Shown in pieces: positions 37,870 to 46,622 of a stretch of DNA of 64,000 bases. Both the position numbers and the translations under genes were made by a program. Positions within the stretch are counted from its first letter, which is position 1; each line of letters begins with the position of its first letter. Source of the stretch: Vallitalea guaymasensis (GTDB taxonomy: Bacteria > Bacillota > Clostridia > Lachnospirales > Vallitaleaceae); assembly GCF_018141425.1 (NCBI RefSeq), contig NZ_CP058561.1:3286001-3350000 (forward strand). Direction: 5' to 3'. The notes under the pieces are model-generated. The model worked only from the letters and a program-made list of their open reading frames with translations, had not been told where the DNA came from and ran no database searches.

Positions 37870-38091
37870 TATTATTAATAAGGAAACAAACGTTGAAACA
37901 TAAGTTCAAGTAACTGAATAGAAAAAATCTAAAACCCACAGATTTTTCCTATTCAGAACATGAACTAAAATACTTAAGCCTATTATTAATAAGGAAACAA
38001 ACGTTTAAGTATAAGTTCAAGTAATTGAATAGGATAAATTCAAAACCCACGAATTTTTCCTATTCAAAACATGAACTAAAATATTTAAGCC
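37870..38091 (+). repeat. Two tandem 111-bp hairpin repeats in the sulfur operon
   Basis: Units 37870-37980 and 37981-38091 differ at scattered bases. Each begins TATTATTAATAAGGAAACAA and contains an inverted repeat around GTTCAAGTAA...TGAATAG and CCTATTCA...ATGAAC, enclosing an inner AAATCT/AGATTT-type stem. They lie between the yeeE C-half gene and the trxB-like gene and may act as transcript processing or attenuation signals. Confidence 0.85.
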
Positions 38092-38096
38092 GTTTG

Positions 38097-38654
38097 TTAC
38101 ATAAAGAATTTCACAAGTAATTTACTGCCGACGATGGCGCCGAAGAACATGGCTATCGCGAATACCCAGCCTGATAGTGATAGTGAGGCTATACCGCTGA
38201 ATAATGCACCTATGTTACATCCGTATGCAATTCTAGCACCGTATCCCATTAGTAAGCCACCTAAAACAGCAGCGAATACTTGTTTTTTTGATTTAATTTT
38301 TTTGAATTTGAATTGTGATGCAAGTAGTGTTGCAAGTAAAGCACCAAATATGATACCAAGATTTCTCATAGTACCAGGATCATTTAAGAATCCATTATTA
38401 AGTGTAGCTTGAGCTCCATCACTACTAAAGTAGTACCATTTATCTACGCTGCCACCAACAGCTTCATATATCCATGCGCCCCAATTAGCAAATACTCCAG
38501 ATACACCCCAAGGGTTACCAGTTGTAGCTAAAGTTACGATTTGGAATAATGAAAGCAGGATAGCACCTGTTATATAAGGCCATGCATCTTTTAACCACTT
38601 TTTATAGAATTCATTTTTACTTACTTTGTTAAAATATTCTTTAAACGAACTCAA
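38097..38654 (-). CDS. YeeE/YedE (TsuA-like) sulfur transporter, C-terminal half
   Basis: A 185-aa membrane protein with about five hydrophobic segments. It corresponds to the second half of YeeE/TsuA thiosulfate transporters, with the conserved Cys in GARIAYGCNIGALFSGIASL. The first half is a separate gene at 39002. Start is TTG with GGAGGTG upstream. In other bacteria the two halves are commonly one ~350-aa chain; here each part carries its own share of conserved cysteines. It presumably assembles with the other half and hands sulfur to the adjacent TusA. Confidence 0.85.
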   Translation of the reverse strand: MSSFKEYFNKVSKNEFYKKWLKDAWPYITGAILLSLFQIVTLATTGNPWGVSGVFANWGAWIYEAVGGSVDKWYYFSSDGAQATLNNGFLNDPGTMRNLGIIFGALLATLLASQFKFKKIKSKKQVFAAVLGGLLMGYGARIAYGCNIGALFSGIASLSLSGWVFAIAMFFGAIVGSKLLVKFFM

Positions 38655-38693
38655 AATGACACCTCCGTATAAGGCATTAATTTTATTTGATGA

Positions 38694-38921
38694 TTAGTGA
38701 GTTTTTTCGATGATTACTTCCCACTCGCCGTCGTCTACTTCTTCAACTTCAACGTTATGTCCATCTTTACGTGCCCATTCTGGAACATTTTTCATAGCAC
38801 AACTATGGTCGATTTGAACAACAAGTACGTCTCCAACAGCTAATTCTTTTAATTTATTTTGAGCCTTTACCAAAGGTACTGGACAAGCTTCTCCTAAACA
38901 ATCTATTACAACTTCATTCAT
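38694..38921 (-). CDS. TusA/SirA family sulfur carrier protein
   Basis: A 75-aa cytoplasmic carrier that holds sulfur as a Cys persulfide: IDCLGEACPVPLVKAQNKL contains the CPxP motif. It lies between the two halves of the YeeE-type transporter in one minus-strand operon, the place occupied by TsuB/YeeD in thiosulfate uptake. AGGAGG precedes the ATG. Confidence 0.92.
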   Translation of the reverse strand: MNEVVIDCLGEACPVPLVKAQNKLKELAVGDVLVVQIDHSCAMKNVPEWARKDGHNVEVEEVDDGEWEVIIEKTH

Positions 38922-39001
38922 AATAATATCCTCCTATTTTTAAAATTATTTTAATTTGATTTTTTATATTTAATATCTTTGGGGTTCGGGTGTTGCTTAA
39001 T

Positions 39002-39697
39002 TTAACTATTCGCTTTTGCTTTTTCATATTTGACTGCTGCTATATATAGGAACAAAATGATTAGTAACTGGATGATTACAGCACCTAGCCAGCCGAATAC
39101 ATCTGGCAAAAAGATTGCTTTACCTTTGCTTATGACATTAAGTTTCCACCATCCAAAATCATGTGCGCCCCATAATGAGCCGACAACAAAAAATACTAAT
39201 GATAGCAATTGCATCCAGAAGCCTTCACCTACACGCATTAATGTACCTGAAGCACAACCACCTGCAATAACCATACCAATACCAAATAGAAATGCGCCAA
39301 TAACAGTAGCGAAACTAATTGGTACTACATATCCCATTCCTGGGATTGGAAGACCGTTTTTGAAATAACCATATTTGATTGCTGTAAAGCCTATAGTTGT
39401 AACAGCGAATGCTATTAAAACTGCACGTGTAATTGATGTACTACCTGTTAAATATGGGTCACGCATTGAGGCTGTAAAACAGAATCTTGCCTTTTGTAAG
39501 ATAAAACCAAATAGTATTCCAGTCATCCAGAATAACAATGTATTATTAGTTTTAAGTCCTAATAAAACACCAATAACAGCAATAAAAATTAAAACAAGAA
39601 TACCGATAGGTATCTGATTCTTCTTAGGTTTTCTTCTTCTTGATCCTGCACGAGAAGAACTTCTCCTAATTGTAGAAGTTGTTCCATTTTCGCTCAT
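39002..39697 (-). CDS. YeeE/YedE (TsuA-like) sulfur transporter, N-terminal half
   Basis: A 231-aa membrane protein with a basic Ser/Arg-rich N-terminus (RRSSSRAGSRRRKPKK) and about five transmembrane helices. Conserved cysteines occur in LQKARFCFTASMRDPY and MVIAGGCASGTLMRVGEG, the first two thiosulfate-handling positions of TsuA. The third lies in the separate 185-aa protein. First gene of the operon; AAGGAGTG fits the ATG at 39697. Confidence 0.85.
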   Translation of the reverse strand: MSENGTTSTIRRSSSRAGSRRRKPKKNQIPIGILVLIFIAVIGVLLGLKTNNTLLFWMTGILFGFILQKARFCFTASMRDPYLTGSTSITRAVLIAFAVTTIGFTAIKYGYFKNGLPIPGMGYVVPISFATVIGAFLFGIGMVIAGGCASGTLMRVGEGFWMQLLSLVFFVVGSLWGAHDFGWWKLNVISKGKAIFLPDVFGWLGAVIIQLLIILFLYIAAVKYEKAKANS

Positions 39698-40044
39698 GGT
39701 AAACACTCCTTAATGATTATTGTATAATTTCATTGAAGTGACATAATAAACTTGACACTTATAAGATTTAATAAGATTGTTGAGTTTTTAACAATTTCCC
39801 AATTCCTATGATATCATAGATTTAATAACATCTAATATGCACTTTGCTAATACTGTATTAATTATTTTTATAGCATAATATTTAATAAATAATTCTATAT
39901 ATGTTAAAATAAAGTATAAACTATATATAATGGAACCATATCGTATTTATAACATTTAAAATTTTATTGCAATTTTTCCTAGTTTGTTTTATAGTTAAGC
40001 ATATAGAAGATAGTTAATTTGATAACAAAGTTTGGAGGGATAAT
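39698..40044. other. Divergent control region between sulfur operon and lysR
   Basis: 347 bp between divergent genes. TATAAT at 39926-39931 overlaps ATAATGGAACCATAT, a short dyad (ATGG-AA-CCAT) that could be a LysR-type site. I see no riboswitch or ORF. Confidence 0.4.
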
Positions 40045-40944
40045 ATGCACTTAGAATCCTTAAAGTATTTTAGAGAAGTGGCATCTGAAAAAAGTATTTC
40101 AAAGGTTGCAAAAAAATCACATATTTCTCAATCAGCGCTCAGCCAGCTTATACAGAAGCTTGAAGAAGACTTTGGATATAAGCTTTTAAACAGAAGTAAC
40201 AAGGGTGTTGAACTTACTGAGATGGGAGAAATTGTACTAAAATACTCTAATAATATTATCAGAAACTATGAGACCATGGTGGAAGAACTAGAAACCACCG
40301 TAAAACAGTATAACAAAGTAAGAATTAATGGTACTTGGGCGTTGGTTACATATTCTTTACCGTGTGTCATATATAAGATAAAGAAAAAATACCCAAACCA
40401 TCAATACGAACTTATTGCCAGCACGAAAGAAGATACAATTACAGATGTTCAAAATGACATCTGTGATTTTGGCGTAGTCAATGGTAATATTAGTAAAGAG
40501 CATGATTTGTTTACTTATGCAATTGGTAAAGAGAAAATTGTTCTAATCGCACCGGGTAAATACAATATTCCTGACAAAATCAAACTTGAGGATTTAACTA
40601 AATATGACATGATAATGTGCAATAGCAATAATCATATCAGTAATAACCTGAAAAAAGAGTTAAAAAATATAGACAAAGATCTCGACGACTTAAACATTAT
40701 ATTCAATGTGGCTACGGATGGAGCTGTAAAATTAGCAGTAAGTAATGGGTACGGGCTTGCTTTTGTTCCTTATGAATCCATAAAACATGAGCTATATGAA
40801 AAAACAGTAAAAGTTATTGAAATAGAAGATGTAAGTCTAGATGATGAAATATATCTCATTAGCAAAAAATTCAATAAGCTTACTAAGGCTCAAAGAGAAT
40901 CCATTGAATATTTTATGGAAATAGGTCAAAAGAGTTTCTGTTAA
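40045..40944 (+). CDS. LysR family transcriptional regulator
   Basis: A 299-aa regulator: N-terminal HTH (YFREVASEKSISKVAKKSHISQSALSQLIQKLEE), linker, and periplasmic-binding-like effector domain. It is divergent from the split-YeeE/TusA operon and convergent with a second TusA gene, so it is the likely regulator of sulfur uptake (CysB/CysL-like role, inferred). Its TAA shares bases with the stop of the opposite gene. Confidence 0.88.
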   Translation: MHLESLKYFREVASEKSISKVAKKSHISQSALSQLIQKLEEDFGYKLLNRSNKGVELTEMGEIVLKYSNNIIRNYETMVEELETTVKQYNKVRINGTWALVTYSLPCVIYKIKKKYPNHQYELIASTKEDTITDVQNDICDFGVVNGNISKEHDLFTYAIGKEKIVLIAPGKYNIPDKIKLEDLTKYDMIMCNSNNHISNNLKKELKNIDKDLDDLNIIFNVATDGAVKLAVSNGYGLAFVPYESIKHELYEKTVKVIEIEDVSLDDEIYLISKKFNKLTKAQRESIEYFMEIGQKSFC

Positions 40945-41159
40945 TTTTTAGTTACAGTTATCTCCCATACACCATTAAGAACTTCTTCACATGCAAAGGT
41001 ACAAGTTGATTTGTTAAAATATTCTTTTATTGATTCTACGACACAACTATGGTCTGTAACTAACATAAAAGATTCTCCGGAACTTAAGCTTTTGAATTCT
41101 TTTTTAGCTTTTAATAATGGTATTGGACAGAAATCCCCAAAACAATCAATTTTATTCAT
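40941..41159 (-). CDS. Second TusA/SirA family sulfur carrier protein
   Basis: A 72-aa carrier with IDCFGDFCPIPLLKAKKEF (CPIP motif), paralogous to the TusA at 38694 (about one-third identical by eye). It overlaps the lysR stop by 4 bp in convergent orientation. AAGGAGTT precedes the ATG. Two TusA copies suggest distinct sulfur donors or acceptors. Confidence 0.88.
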   Translation of the reverse strand: MNKIDCFGDFCPIPLLKAKKEFKSLSSGESFMLVTDHSCVVESIKEYFNKSTCTFACEEVLNGVWEITVTKN

Positions 41160-41316
41160 TGCATAACTCCTTTACTAGTGATTTTCAGGTTGATATGTTA
41201 ATAATTATATCATAACTGTGGATAAACTAAAATACAAGGGACTGTTATACTAAAAAATAACAAAAAATATAATAAATAGGTTTTATTTACGTAATAGCAA
41301 CTAGAGGTGGTTACAA

Positions 41317-42459
41317 TTGAAGATACCTTTTAATAAACCTTATCATTCAGATAAGGCAATGGAATATATAAAAAAAGTAATAGACAGTGGAAATATTGGT
41401 GGAGATGGTTATTTTACTGGTAAATGTAAAAAACTATTAGAAACAAGATTAGGCGTAAAAAATATATTATTGACCACTTCTTGCACTCATTCTCTTGAAT
41501 TGGCAATAAAATTGATTAATATAGAAAAAGACCAAGAGGTTATAATGCCATCCTATACTTTTCCATCTACAGCTAACAGTGTACTAGTTAATGGAGGAAA
41601 AGTTGTTTTTACGGAAGTTAATCATGATGATTTATGTATAGATGCTTCTAAAATTGAAGAAAAGATAACTCAGAGAACAAAAGCGATAATTGTAGTTCAT
41701 TATGGAGGCAACCCATGTGATATGGATAAAATAATGGGTATTGCTCATAAATATGGACTTTATGTTATAGAAGATGCTGCTCAAGGATTATTAAGTACTT
41801 ATAAAGGTAGACAACTTGGGACAATAGGACATTTTGGATGCTTCAGTTTTCATGAAACAAAAAATGTTTCAGCTGGCGAAGGTGGAGCTGTCACTATTAA
41901 CAGTGATGATGAAAATCTTATTAGAAGAGCTGAATATATAAGACAGAAAGGGACTAATCGCATAGATTTCAATAATAAGAACGTGGAATTCTATCAATGG
42001 GTAGACCTTGGTTCCAGTTATTGTCCATCAGAAATATTGATGGCATATCTTTATTCACAATTAGAAAATATTGATGATATCCATAACAAAAGACTTAAGA
42101 TATTCAATAGGTACCTAGAAATATTAGATAATATAGAATCAGATAAAATTCAATATTATGCCAAAGGAAATAAGTCAGAACCTTTTAATGCTCACATATT
42201 CTATATTATATTCAAAAAAGAAGCTTATGCAGATGGATTTATGGATATTTTAAAAGCTAATGATATCTCAGCATATAGACATTTTGTTCCATTACACCTA
42301 AGTAAAATGGGACTATCTCTAGGATATGAAGAAAACGATTTTCCTTATGAAAGAGATTTGTACAAGAAGTTAATAAGGCTACCAATATATCCTGATATGA
42401 CCGAAGAACAATTAATCAAGATGGAACGAATAATAGTAGAAGCAATTAATCAAATATAG
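41317..42459 (+). CDS. DegT/DnrJ/EryC1 sugar aminotransferase (WecE/RffA-like)
   Basis: A 380-aa PLP enzyme that aminates a nucleotide-linked 4-keto-6-deoxy sugar. PLP-binding Lys in FSFHETKNVSAGEGGAV; PSYTFPSTANS, EDAAQGLL and LGSSYCPSEI follow the WecE/RffA (TDP-4-oxo-6-deoxy-glucose 4-transaminase) pattern. TTG start with AGAGGTGG 6 bp upstream. Followed by GT2 and ATP-grasp genes, so the amino group may be glycosyl-transferred and acylated. No sugar-nucleotide synthesis genes are nearby. Confidence 0.88.
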   Translation: MKIPFNKPYHSDKAMEYIKKVIDSGNIGGDGYFTGKCKKLLETRLGVKNILLTTSCTHSLELAIKLINIEKDQEVIMPSYTFPSTANSVLVNGGKVVFTEVNHDDLCIDASKIEEKITQRTKAIIVVHYGGNPCDMDKIMGIAHKYGLYVIEDAAQGLLSTYKGRQLGTIGHFGCFSFHETKNVSAGEGGAVTINSDDENLIRRAEYIRQKGTNRIDFNNKNVEFYQWVDLGSSYCPSEILMAYLYSQLENIDDIHNKRLKIFNRYLEILDNIESDKIQYYAKGNKSEPFNAHIFYIIFKKEAYADGFMDILKANDISAYRHFVPLHLSKMGLSLGYEENDFPYERDLYKKLIRLPIYPDMTEEQLIKMERIIVEAINQI

Positions 42460-42528
42460 CAATTATTCAAGAATAATAAATTAAAAACAATAATGATCTA
42501 AACAAGAATGAATTAAGAGAGGATCCCT

Positions 42529-43263
42529 ATGATTTCAATAATAATTCCTGTATATAATAGTGAAAAAACCATATCATTAGTTTGTGAAAAAATTATCAAA
42601 ACAATGATAGACAATAATATGGATTATGAAATCATTTTAGTAGATGATTATAGCATAGATAGCAGTTATGAAATAATGAAAGACTTGTATAAGAAGCATA
42701 ATCATATGACATGTATAAAATTAAAACAAAATTGTGGACAGCAAAACGCTTTGTTATGCGGACTTAGATATGGACATGGAGATTGTTATGTTACAATAGA
42801 TGATGATCTGCAAAATATGCCTAAGGACATTATGATTCTTTTTAATGAATTAAAAAAAGGCTTTGATGTAGTCTATGGTATACCAGATAGTACAGTTCAC
42901 AAGGATTATAGAGGAATTGGCACAATGTTAAAAGAATTCATGTTCAGTACAATTCTTCATAAGCCAAAAAATATCAAACTAACTTCTTTTCGTATTATGA
43001 AAAAAAGTATTGTCCAAATGATTATTAGAGAAAAGTTATCCTATGTTTATTTATCAGCATCAATACTGAAATATACTAAAAATATAGGTAATGTACATGT
43101 CCCCTACTATAATAGAATTTATGGTAAATCCAACTATAACTTCAGAAAACTATATAAATTATTCATTAATATTTTAATATATTATAGCAACATTCATTTA
43201 TTCAATAAAAGGAAAAAAAATACTCCTCAATATGTTATTGAAGAAGTTTTAAAGGCTCACTAG
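42529..43263 (+). CDS. GT2 family glycosyltransferase (DPM1/ArnC-like)
   Basis: A 244-aa GT-A enzyme: ISIIIPVYNSEKTI, ILVDDYSIDSS, NCGQQNALLCGL and the DDD-type metal motif TIDDDLQNMP. These match polyprenyl-phosphate glycosyltransferases, but the protein is short and has only one weak C-terminal hydrophobic stretch (LFINILIYYS) instead of two transmembrane helices. Placement after a DegT aminotransferase suggests transfer of an aminosugar, possibly to a lipid carrier. Confidence 0.85.
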   Translation: MISIIIPVYNSEKTISLVCEKIIKTMIDNNMDYEIILVDDYSIDSSYEIMKDLYKKHNHMTCIKLKQNCGQQNALLCGLRYGHGDCYVTIDDDLQNMPKDIMILFNELKKGFDVVYGIPDSTVHKDYRGIGTMLKEFMFSTILHKPKNIKLTSFRIMKKSIVQMIIREKLSYVYLSASILKYTKNIGNVHVPYYNRIYGKSNYNFRKLYKLFINILIYYSNIHLFNKRKKNTPQYVIEEVLKAH

Positions 43264-43298
43264 ATAGTTACAAGACCAATAATGAAAGGATAAGAATT

Positions 43299-44552
43299 AT
43301 GAAGTTAATGATACTAGGTGCATCAGGTGCTCAGCTGAATGCAATAAAAAGGGCAAAAGAACTGGGATACAAAGTAGTAGCAACTGATTACTACACTAAT
43401 TCACCAGGAAAACTAATAGCAGACGAATGTGGATTAGCAAGTACTTTTGATTACGAAGAAACTCTAAAAGTTGCTTTAGAAACAAAGATAGATGGTATCA
43501 TGACTACAGGAACTGACCAGCCAGTCTATACTGTCAATAAAGTAGCTGATAAACTTAGTTTACCAAGATTTTTATCTGTAAATACAGCCTATGCAGTAAC
43601 AAATAAACGAGTAATGAAAGAAAAATTCTTAAAAGCAGGTATTCCTACTCCAGATTATAGAATCATAAAAAAAGATTTTACTGATAGTCAGTTAGAAGGA
43701 CTGGAATTCCCAGTTGTAGTAAAACCTTTTGATTCTCAAGGTCAACGAGGTATTTTTAAGTTAAATACAATAAAAGAAGTTAGACTTCACTTTGATGATG
43801 TCATTAAACACTCCAGAGAAGATTCTATACTAGTGGAGAGTTATTACAAAAATGACGAAATAACTATTAGCGGCTGGGTTCGAGATGGAAAAGCAAAAGT
43901 ATTGACAATTACTGACCGTGTAACTTTTGATAACGATAAATATATAGGAATATGTTCATCTCATGAATTCCCTTCAAAACACTATAAACAATACAAAGAA
44001 GAATTTATAGCATTAACTGATAAGATAGTAGATGCCTTCAACATTAGCCAAGGACCAATCTATTTTCAACTATTTGTTGGTGATCAAGGAATAAAAGTCA
44101 ACGAAATAGCTTGTAGAATAGGCGGTGCATATGAAGACGAATTCATACCACTTATTACAGGTGTAGATATCCTAAAAATGGTCATAGATTCTTCTATGGG
44201 ACAAGATATTGATTACTACCCTCTTGATAATTACAATATTGAAAACAACGAAAACTACCTAACAGTTCAATTATTCTTCGCAAACTTCGGCACAGTACAA
44301 TCCATAACCGATAGAGATGAAATAATTAAACTAGACGGTGTTTATAATATGAACTATAACTACAAAGAAAATGACTTCATAAAACCAATAGAAAATGCAT
44401 CAGTACGCGCAGGATACGTAATAATAACAGCCAACACCAATCAAGATATCCAGAAAAAAGTAGATAACTTATATAAAAAAATGTTGATGCTTAACAAGCA
44501 AGGTAATAATCTAATTATAAACCGAGATTATTATAAACGTTATACTGAATAA
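43299..44552 (+). CDS. ATP-grasp domain protein (carboxylate-amine ligase)
   Basis: A 417-aa protein. Pre-ATP-grasp Rossmann part (MKLMILGASGAQLNAIKRA), ATP-grasp core with FPVVVKPFDSQGQRGI and VNEIACRIGGAYEDEF (metal ligands), and a small C-terminal domain. It resembles PurK/CarB-like ligases found in polysaccharide clusters. By family it joins a carboxylate to an amine or thiol; the amino sugar made upstream is a natural acceptor, but this is inference. GAAAGGAT precedes the ATG. Confidence 0.8.
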   Translation: MKLMILGASGAQLNAIKRAKELGYKVVATDYYTNSPGKLIADECGLASTFDYEETLKVALETKIDGIMTTGTDQPVYTVNKVADKLSLPRFLSVNTAYAVTNKRVMKEKFLKAGIPTPDYRIIKKDFTDSQLEGLEFPVVVKPFDSQGQRGIFKLNTIKEVRLHFDDVIKHSREDSILVESYYKNDEITISGWVRDGKAKVLTITDRVTFDNDKYIGICSSHEFPSKHYKQYKEEFIALTDKIVDAFNISQGPIYFQLFVGDQGIKVNEIACRIGGAYEDEFIPLITGVDILKMVIDSSMGQDIDYYPLDNYNIENNENYLTVQLFFANFGTVQSITDRDEIIKLDGVYNMNYNYKENDFIKPIENASVRAGYVIITANTNQDIQKKVDNLYKKMLMLNKQGNNLIINRDYYKRYTE

Positions 44553-44583
44553 AATTGATTTTAATCTATAATATATAATCTGA

Positions 44584-44856
44584 TGTAGCCAATCGTTATG
44601 CTACTTAGAAGAAAAAGTGTTTTGTGATTATATTAAGATCACTACGAGCAAAATAGTATATGTATATGTGGAGTAGTGAGGCAGGACGCCGAACCCAGCT
44701 TTTAATCTGACAGCCCTACTGGACTGTCAGAAATAATGATTGACTCGATGTCTATTATTATTTATTGAGCTCAGGACGAGCAAGTAGCTGGCGTAACATA
44801 TACATATACTATTTTGCAAAAGCCAAGTCCGAACAAACTCTTTTTCTGACTTACTT
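44584..44856 (+). repeat. Palindromic structured element, copy 1
   Basis: A 270-bp element. Imperfect terminal inverted repeats (CTTAGAAGAAAAAGTGTTT at 44604 and AAACTCTTTTTCTGACTTA at 44835) bound an outer 20-bp stem (AAAATAGTATATGTATATGT at 44650-44669; complement at 44796-44815). Inside are hairpins CTGACAG/CTGTCAG and an A/T-rich one around GACTCGATGTC, plus a conserved GTAGTGAGGCAGGACGCC block. Copy 2 is at 62885 and a core-less copy at 54799. It fills the gap between the ATP-grasp and sulfonate-binding genes; no ORF is present. Confidence 0.9.
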
Positions 44857-44925
44857 GCACTATATATCAAACAAAAACTTATATTACTTTTAATAAATAC
44901 TTAGTATAGAAAGGATGACATACTA

Positions 44926-45864
44926 ATGAAAATGAAACCAACATTAATATTAACAATCTCAATGATTATGCTATTAATGACAGCATGTGGAAAAAAACAT
45001 GACAATACTGTCAAAATCGCCCAGCAATATGGTCTAGCTTATGCCCCTATACAAATAATGAAAGAAAAAGGTTTCCTAGAAGAAGCCCTACCTAACAATA
45101 AAATTGAATGGGTCAAACTCTCTAACACAGCAGCTATTCGTGAAGCTGTACTTGCAGATAATCTTGATGTAGGATTCATGGGAATACCACCTTTCCTTAT
45201 AGCACTTGATAACGGTATGGAGTGGAAAATGATGACAGGTCTCTCTAGTTGTCCAATTGGTCTAGTCACATATGATGACAACATAAAGACACTTAAAGAT
45301 TTTACCTCAAAAGATAAAATAGCTCTACCCCAACCAGGAAGTATACAGCATATCCTACTTGCTATGGCATGTGAAAGAGAACTTGGCAAGGCTGATGCTC
45401 TTGACAATCAATTAGTTTCCATGAAACATCCAGATGGATTCCAAGCATTGACTGCCAAACAAGATATAAAAGCACATTTTACTTCACCACCCTATTTATT
45501 CGAAGAATTAGCCAATGAAGATAACCACATGGTTATAACTGGTGAAGAAGCTATGGGAAGTGAATTTACTTTTATCGCAGGTGCTTGTACCGAAGATTTT
45601 TATACTAATAACAAAAAAGAATACTCTGCACTAATAGAAGCTATTAATAAATCTATAGAATTCATGATAAATAACGAAGATGAAACTTTGGACATATTGT
45701 CTAATTTATATGAGATGGATAAAGAGAAGTTGAAAGGTTATCTTAATTACGAAGGGATGAAATACGCTACAGACATTCAAGGTGTAGACAAATTCGTAGA
45801 TTTTATGGTAAGAAACAACTACCTTAATAAATCCTACAAAAGTGAAGAGGTCATTTGGGAATGA
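44926..45864 (+). CDS. ABC transporter substrate-binding lipoprotein (sulfonate/taurine/nitrate type)
   Basis: A 312-aa lipoprotein (lipobox LMTA-Cys) of the SsuA/TauA/NMT1 family: VKIAQQYGLAYAPIQIMKEKGF, REAVLADNLDVGFMGIPP and FTFIAGACTEDFY. Its stop overlaps the permease start (ATGA). No ATPase gene accompanies the pair. The sulfur-related surroundings favour a sulfonate, but nitrate, thiamine-precursor or riboflavin-like ligands of this superfamily remain possible. Confidence 0.85.
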   Translation: MKMKPTLILTISMIMLLMTACGKKHDNTVKIAQQYGLAYAPIQIMKEKGFLEEALPNNKIEWVKLSNTAAIREAVLADNLDVGFMGIPPFLIALDNGMEWKMMTGLSSCPIGLVTYDDNIKTLKDFTSKDKIALPQPGSIQHILLAMACERELGKADALDNQLVSMKHPDGFQALTAKQDIKAHFTSPPYLFEELANEDNHMVITGEEAMGSEFTFIAGACTEDFYTNNKKEYSALIEAINKSIEFMINNEDETLDILSNLYEMDKEKLKGYLNYEGMKYATDIQGVDKFVDFMVRNNYLNKSYKSEEVIWE

Positions 45865-46622
45865 AAAAATTATATATACGTCGATTTCTATGGATAGGAT
45901 TTTTTATAATCATATGGGAAGTTACATATTACTCTAACGTATACGCTAGACAGATTTTTCCTTCCATCGAGCAAATCATCAAATCTTTAGGTATTAGCCT
46001 TACTAAAGGTGATCTGCTCATGCAGATAGGATTTTCTTTCATCATAATTTTAAAAGGGTTACTGATAGGTATTGTGCTATCTGTGTTATTAAGCTTTTTT
46101 GATTACTTCTTCAAAAATTTCAGTAGTCTATTGGATACAATAATCGGTATACTCCACCCTATTCCAGGTATAGCGTTACTTCCATTAGTTATCATTTGGT
46201 TTGGGGTTGGAGAAAAAGCCATTCTTGTAATTATAGTACACTCGGTTTTATGGCCTATGACTATCAACATGAAAACAGGTTTTAGGTCTGTGGACAATGA
46301 ATATATAGAAGTCTCTAAGAATTTTGGTATGAACATATGGCAGATTTTTTATTATGTACTGATACCTCTTAGTCTCCTTCATATAGTATCTGGATTAAAA
46401 ATTGGCTGGTCTAGAGCATGGCGAGCACTAATCAGTTCTGAAATGGTATTTGGAGCAATTGGACCTTTTGGTGGTCTAGGCTGGTTTATCTTTGAAAAAC
46501 GAGTGTATATGGACACTCCAGGGACGTATGCTGGTTTAGTTGTTATAATTATCATTGGCATGATTATGGAAGATTTCATCTTTGGAAGACTGGAAAAGAA
46601 ATGTGAAGAAATACTATTATGA
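45861..46622 (+). CDS. ABC transporter permease (SsuC/TauC-like)
   Basis: A 253-aa inner-membrane protein with about six transmembrane helices and the EAA loop, FRSVDNEYIEVSKNFGMNIWQIF ... LPLIVSG-type LHIVSGLKIGWSRAW. It overlaps the preceding binding-protein gene by 4 bp and the convergent membrane glycosyltransferase by 6 bp. The cognate ATPase is missing from the window. Confidence 0.87.
   Translation: MKKLYIRRFLWIGFFIIIWEVTYYSNVYARQIFPSIEQIIKSLGISLTKGDLLMQIGFSFIIILKGLLIGIVLSVLLSFFDYFFKNFSSLLDTIIGILHPIPGIALLPLVIIWFGVGEKAILVIIVHSVLWPMTINMKTGFRSVDNEYIEVSKNFGMNIWQIFYYVLIPLSLLHIVSGLKIGWSRAWRALISSEMVFGAIGPFGGLGWFIFEKRVYMDTPGTYAGLVVIIIIGMIMEDFIFGRLEKKCEEILL

Noticed and set aside
37870-38091. 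CRISPR array
   Set aside because: Only two contiguous 111-bp units with no unique spacers between identical short repeats.
44584-44856. Ordinary intrinsic terminator for the ATP-grasp gene
   Set aside because: The structure has several hairpins, a long conserved core and terminal inverted repeats, and recurs elsewhere; a simple terminator does not explain it.
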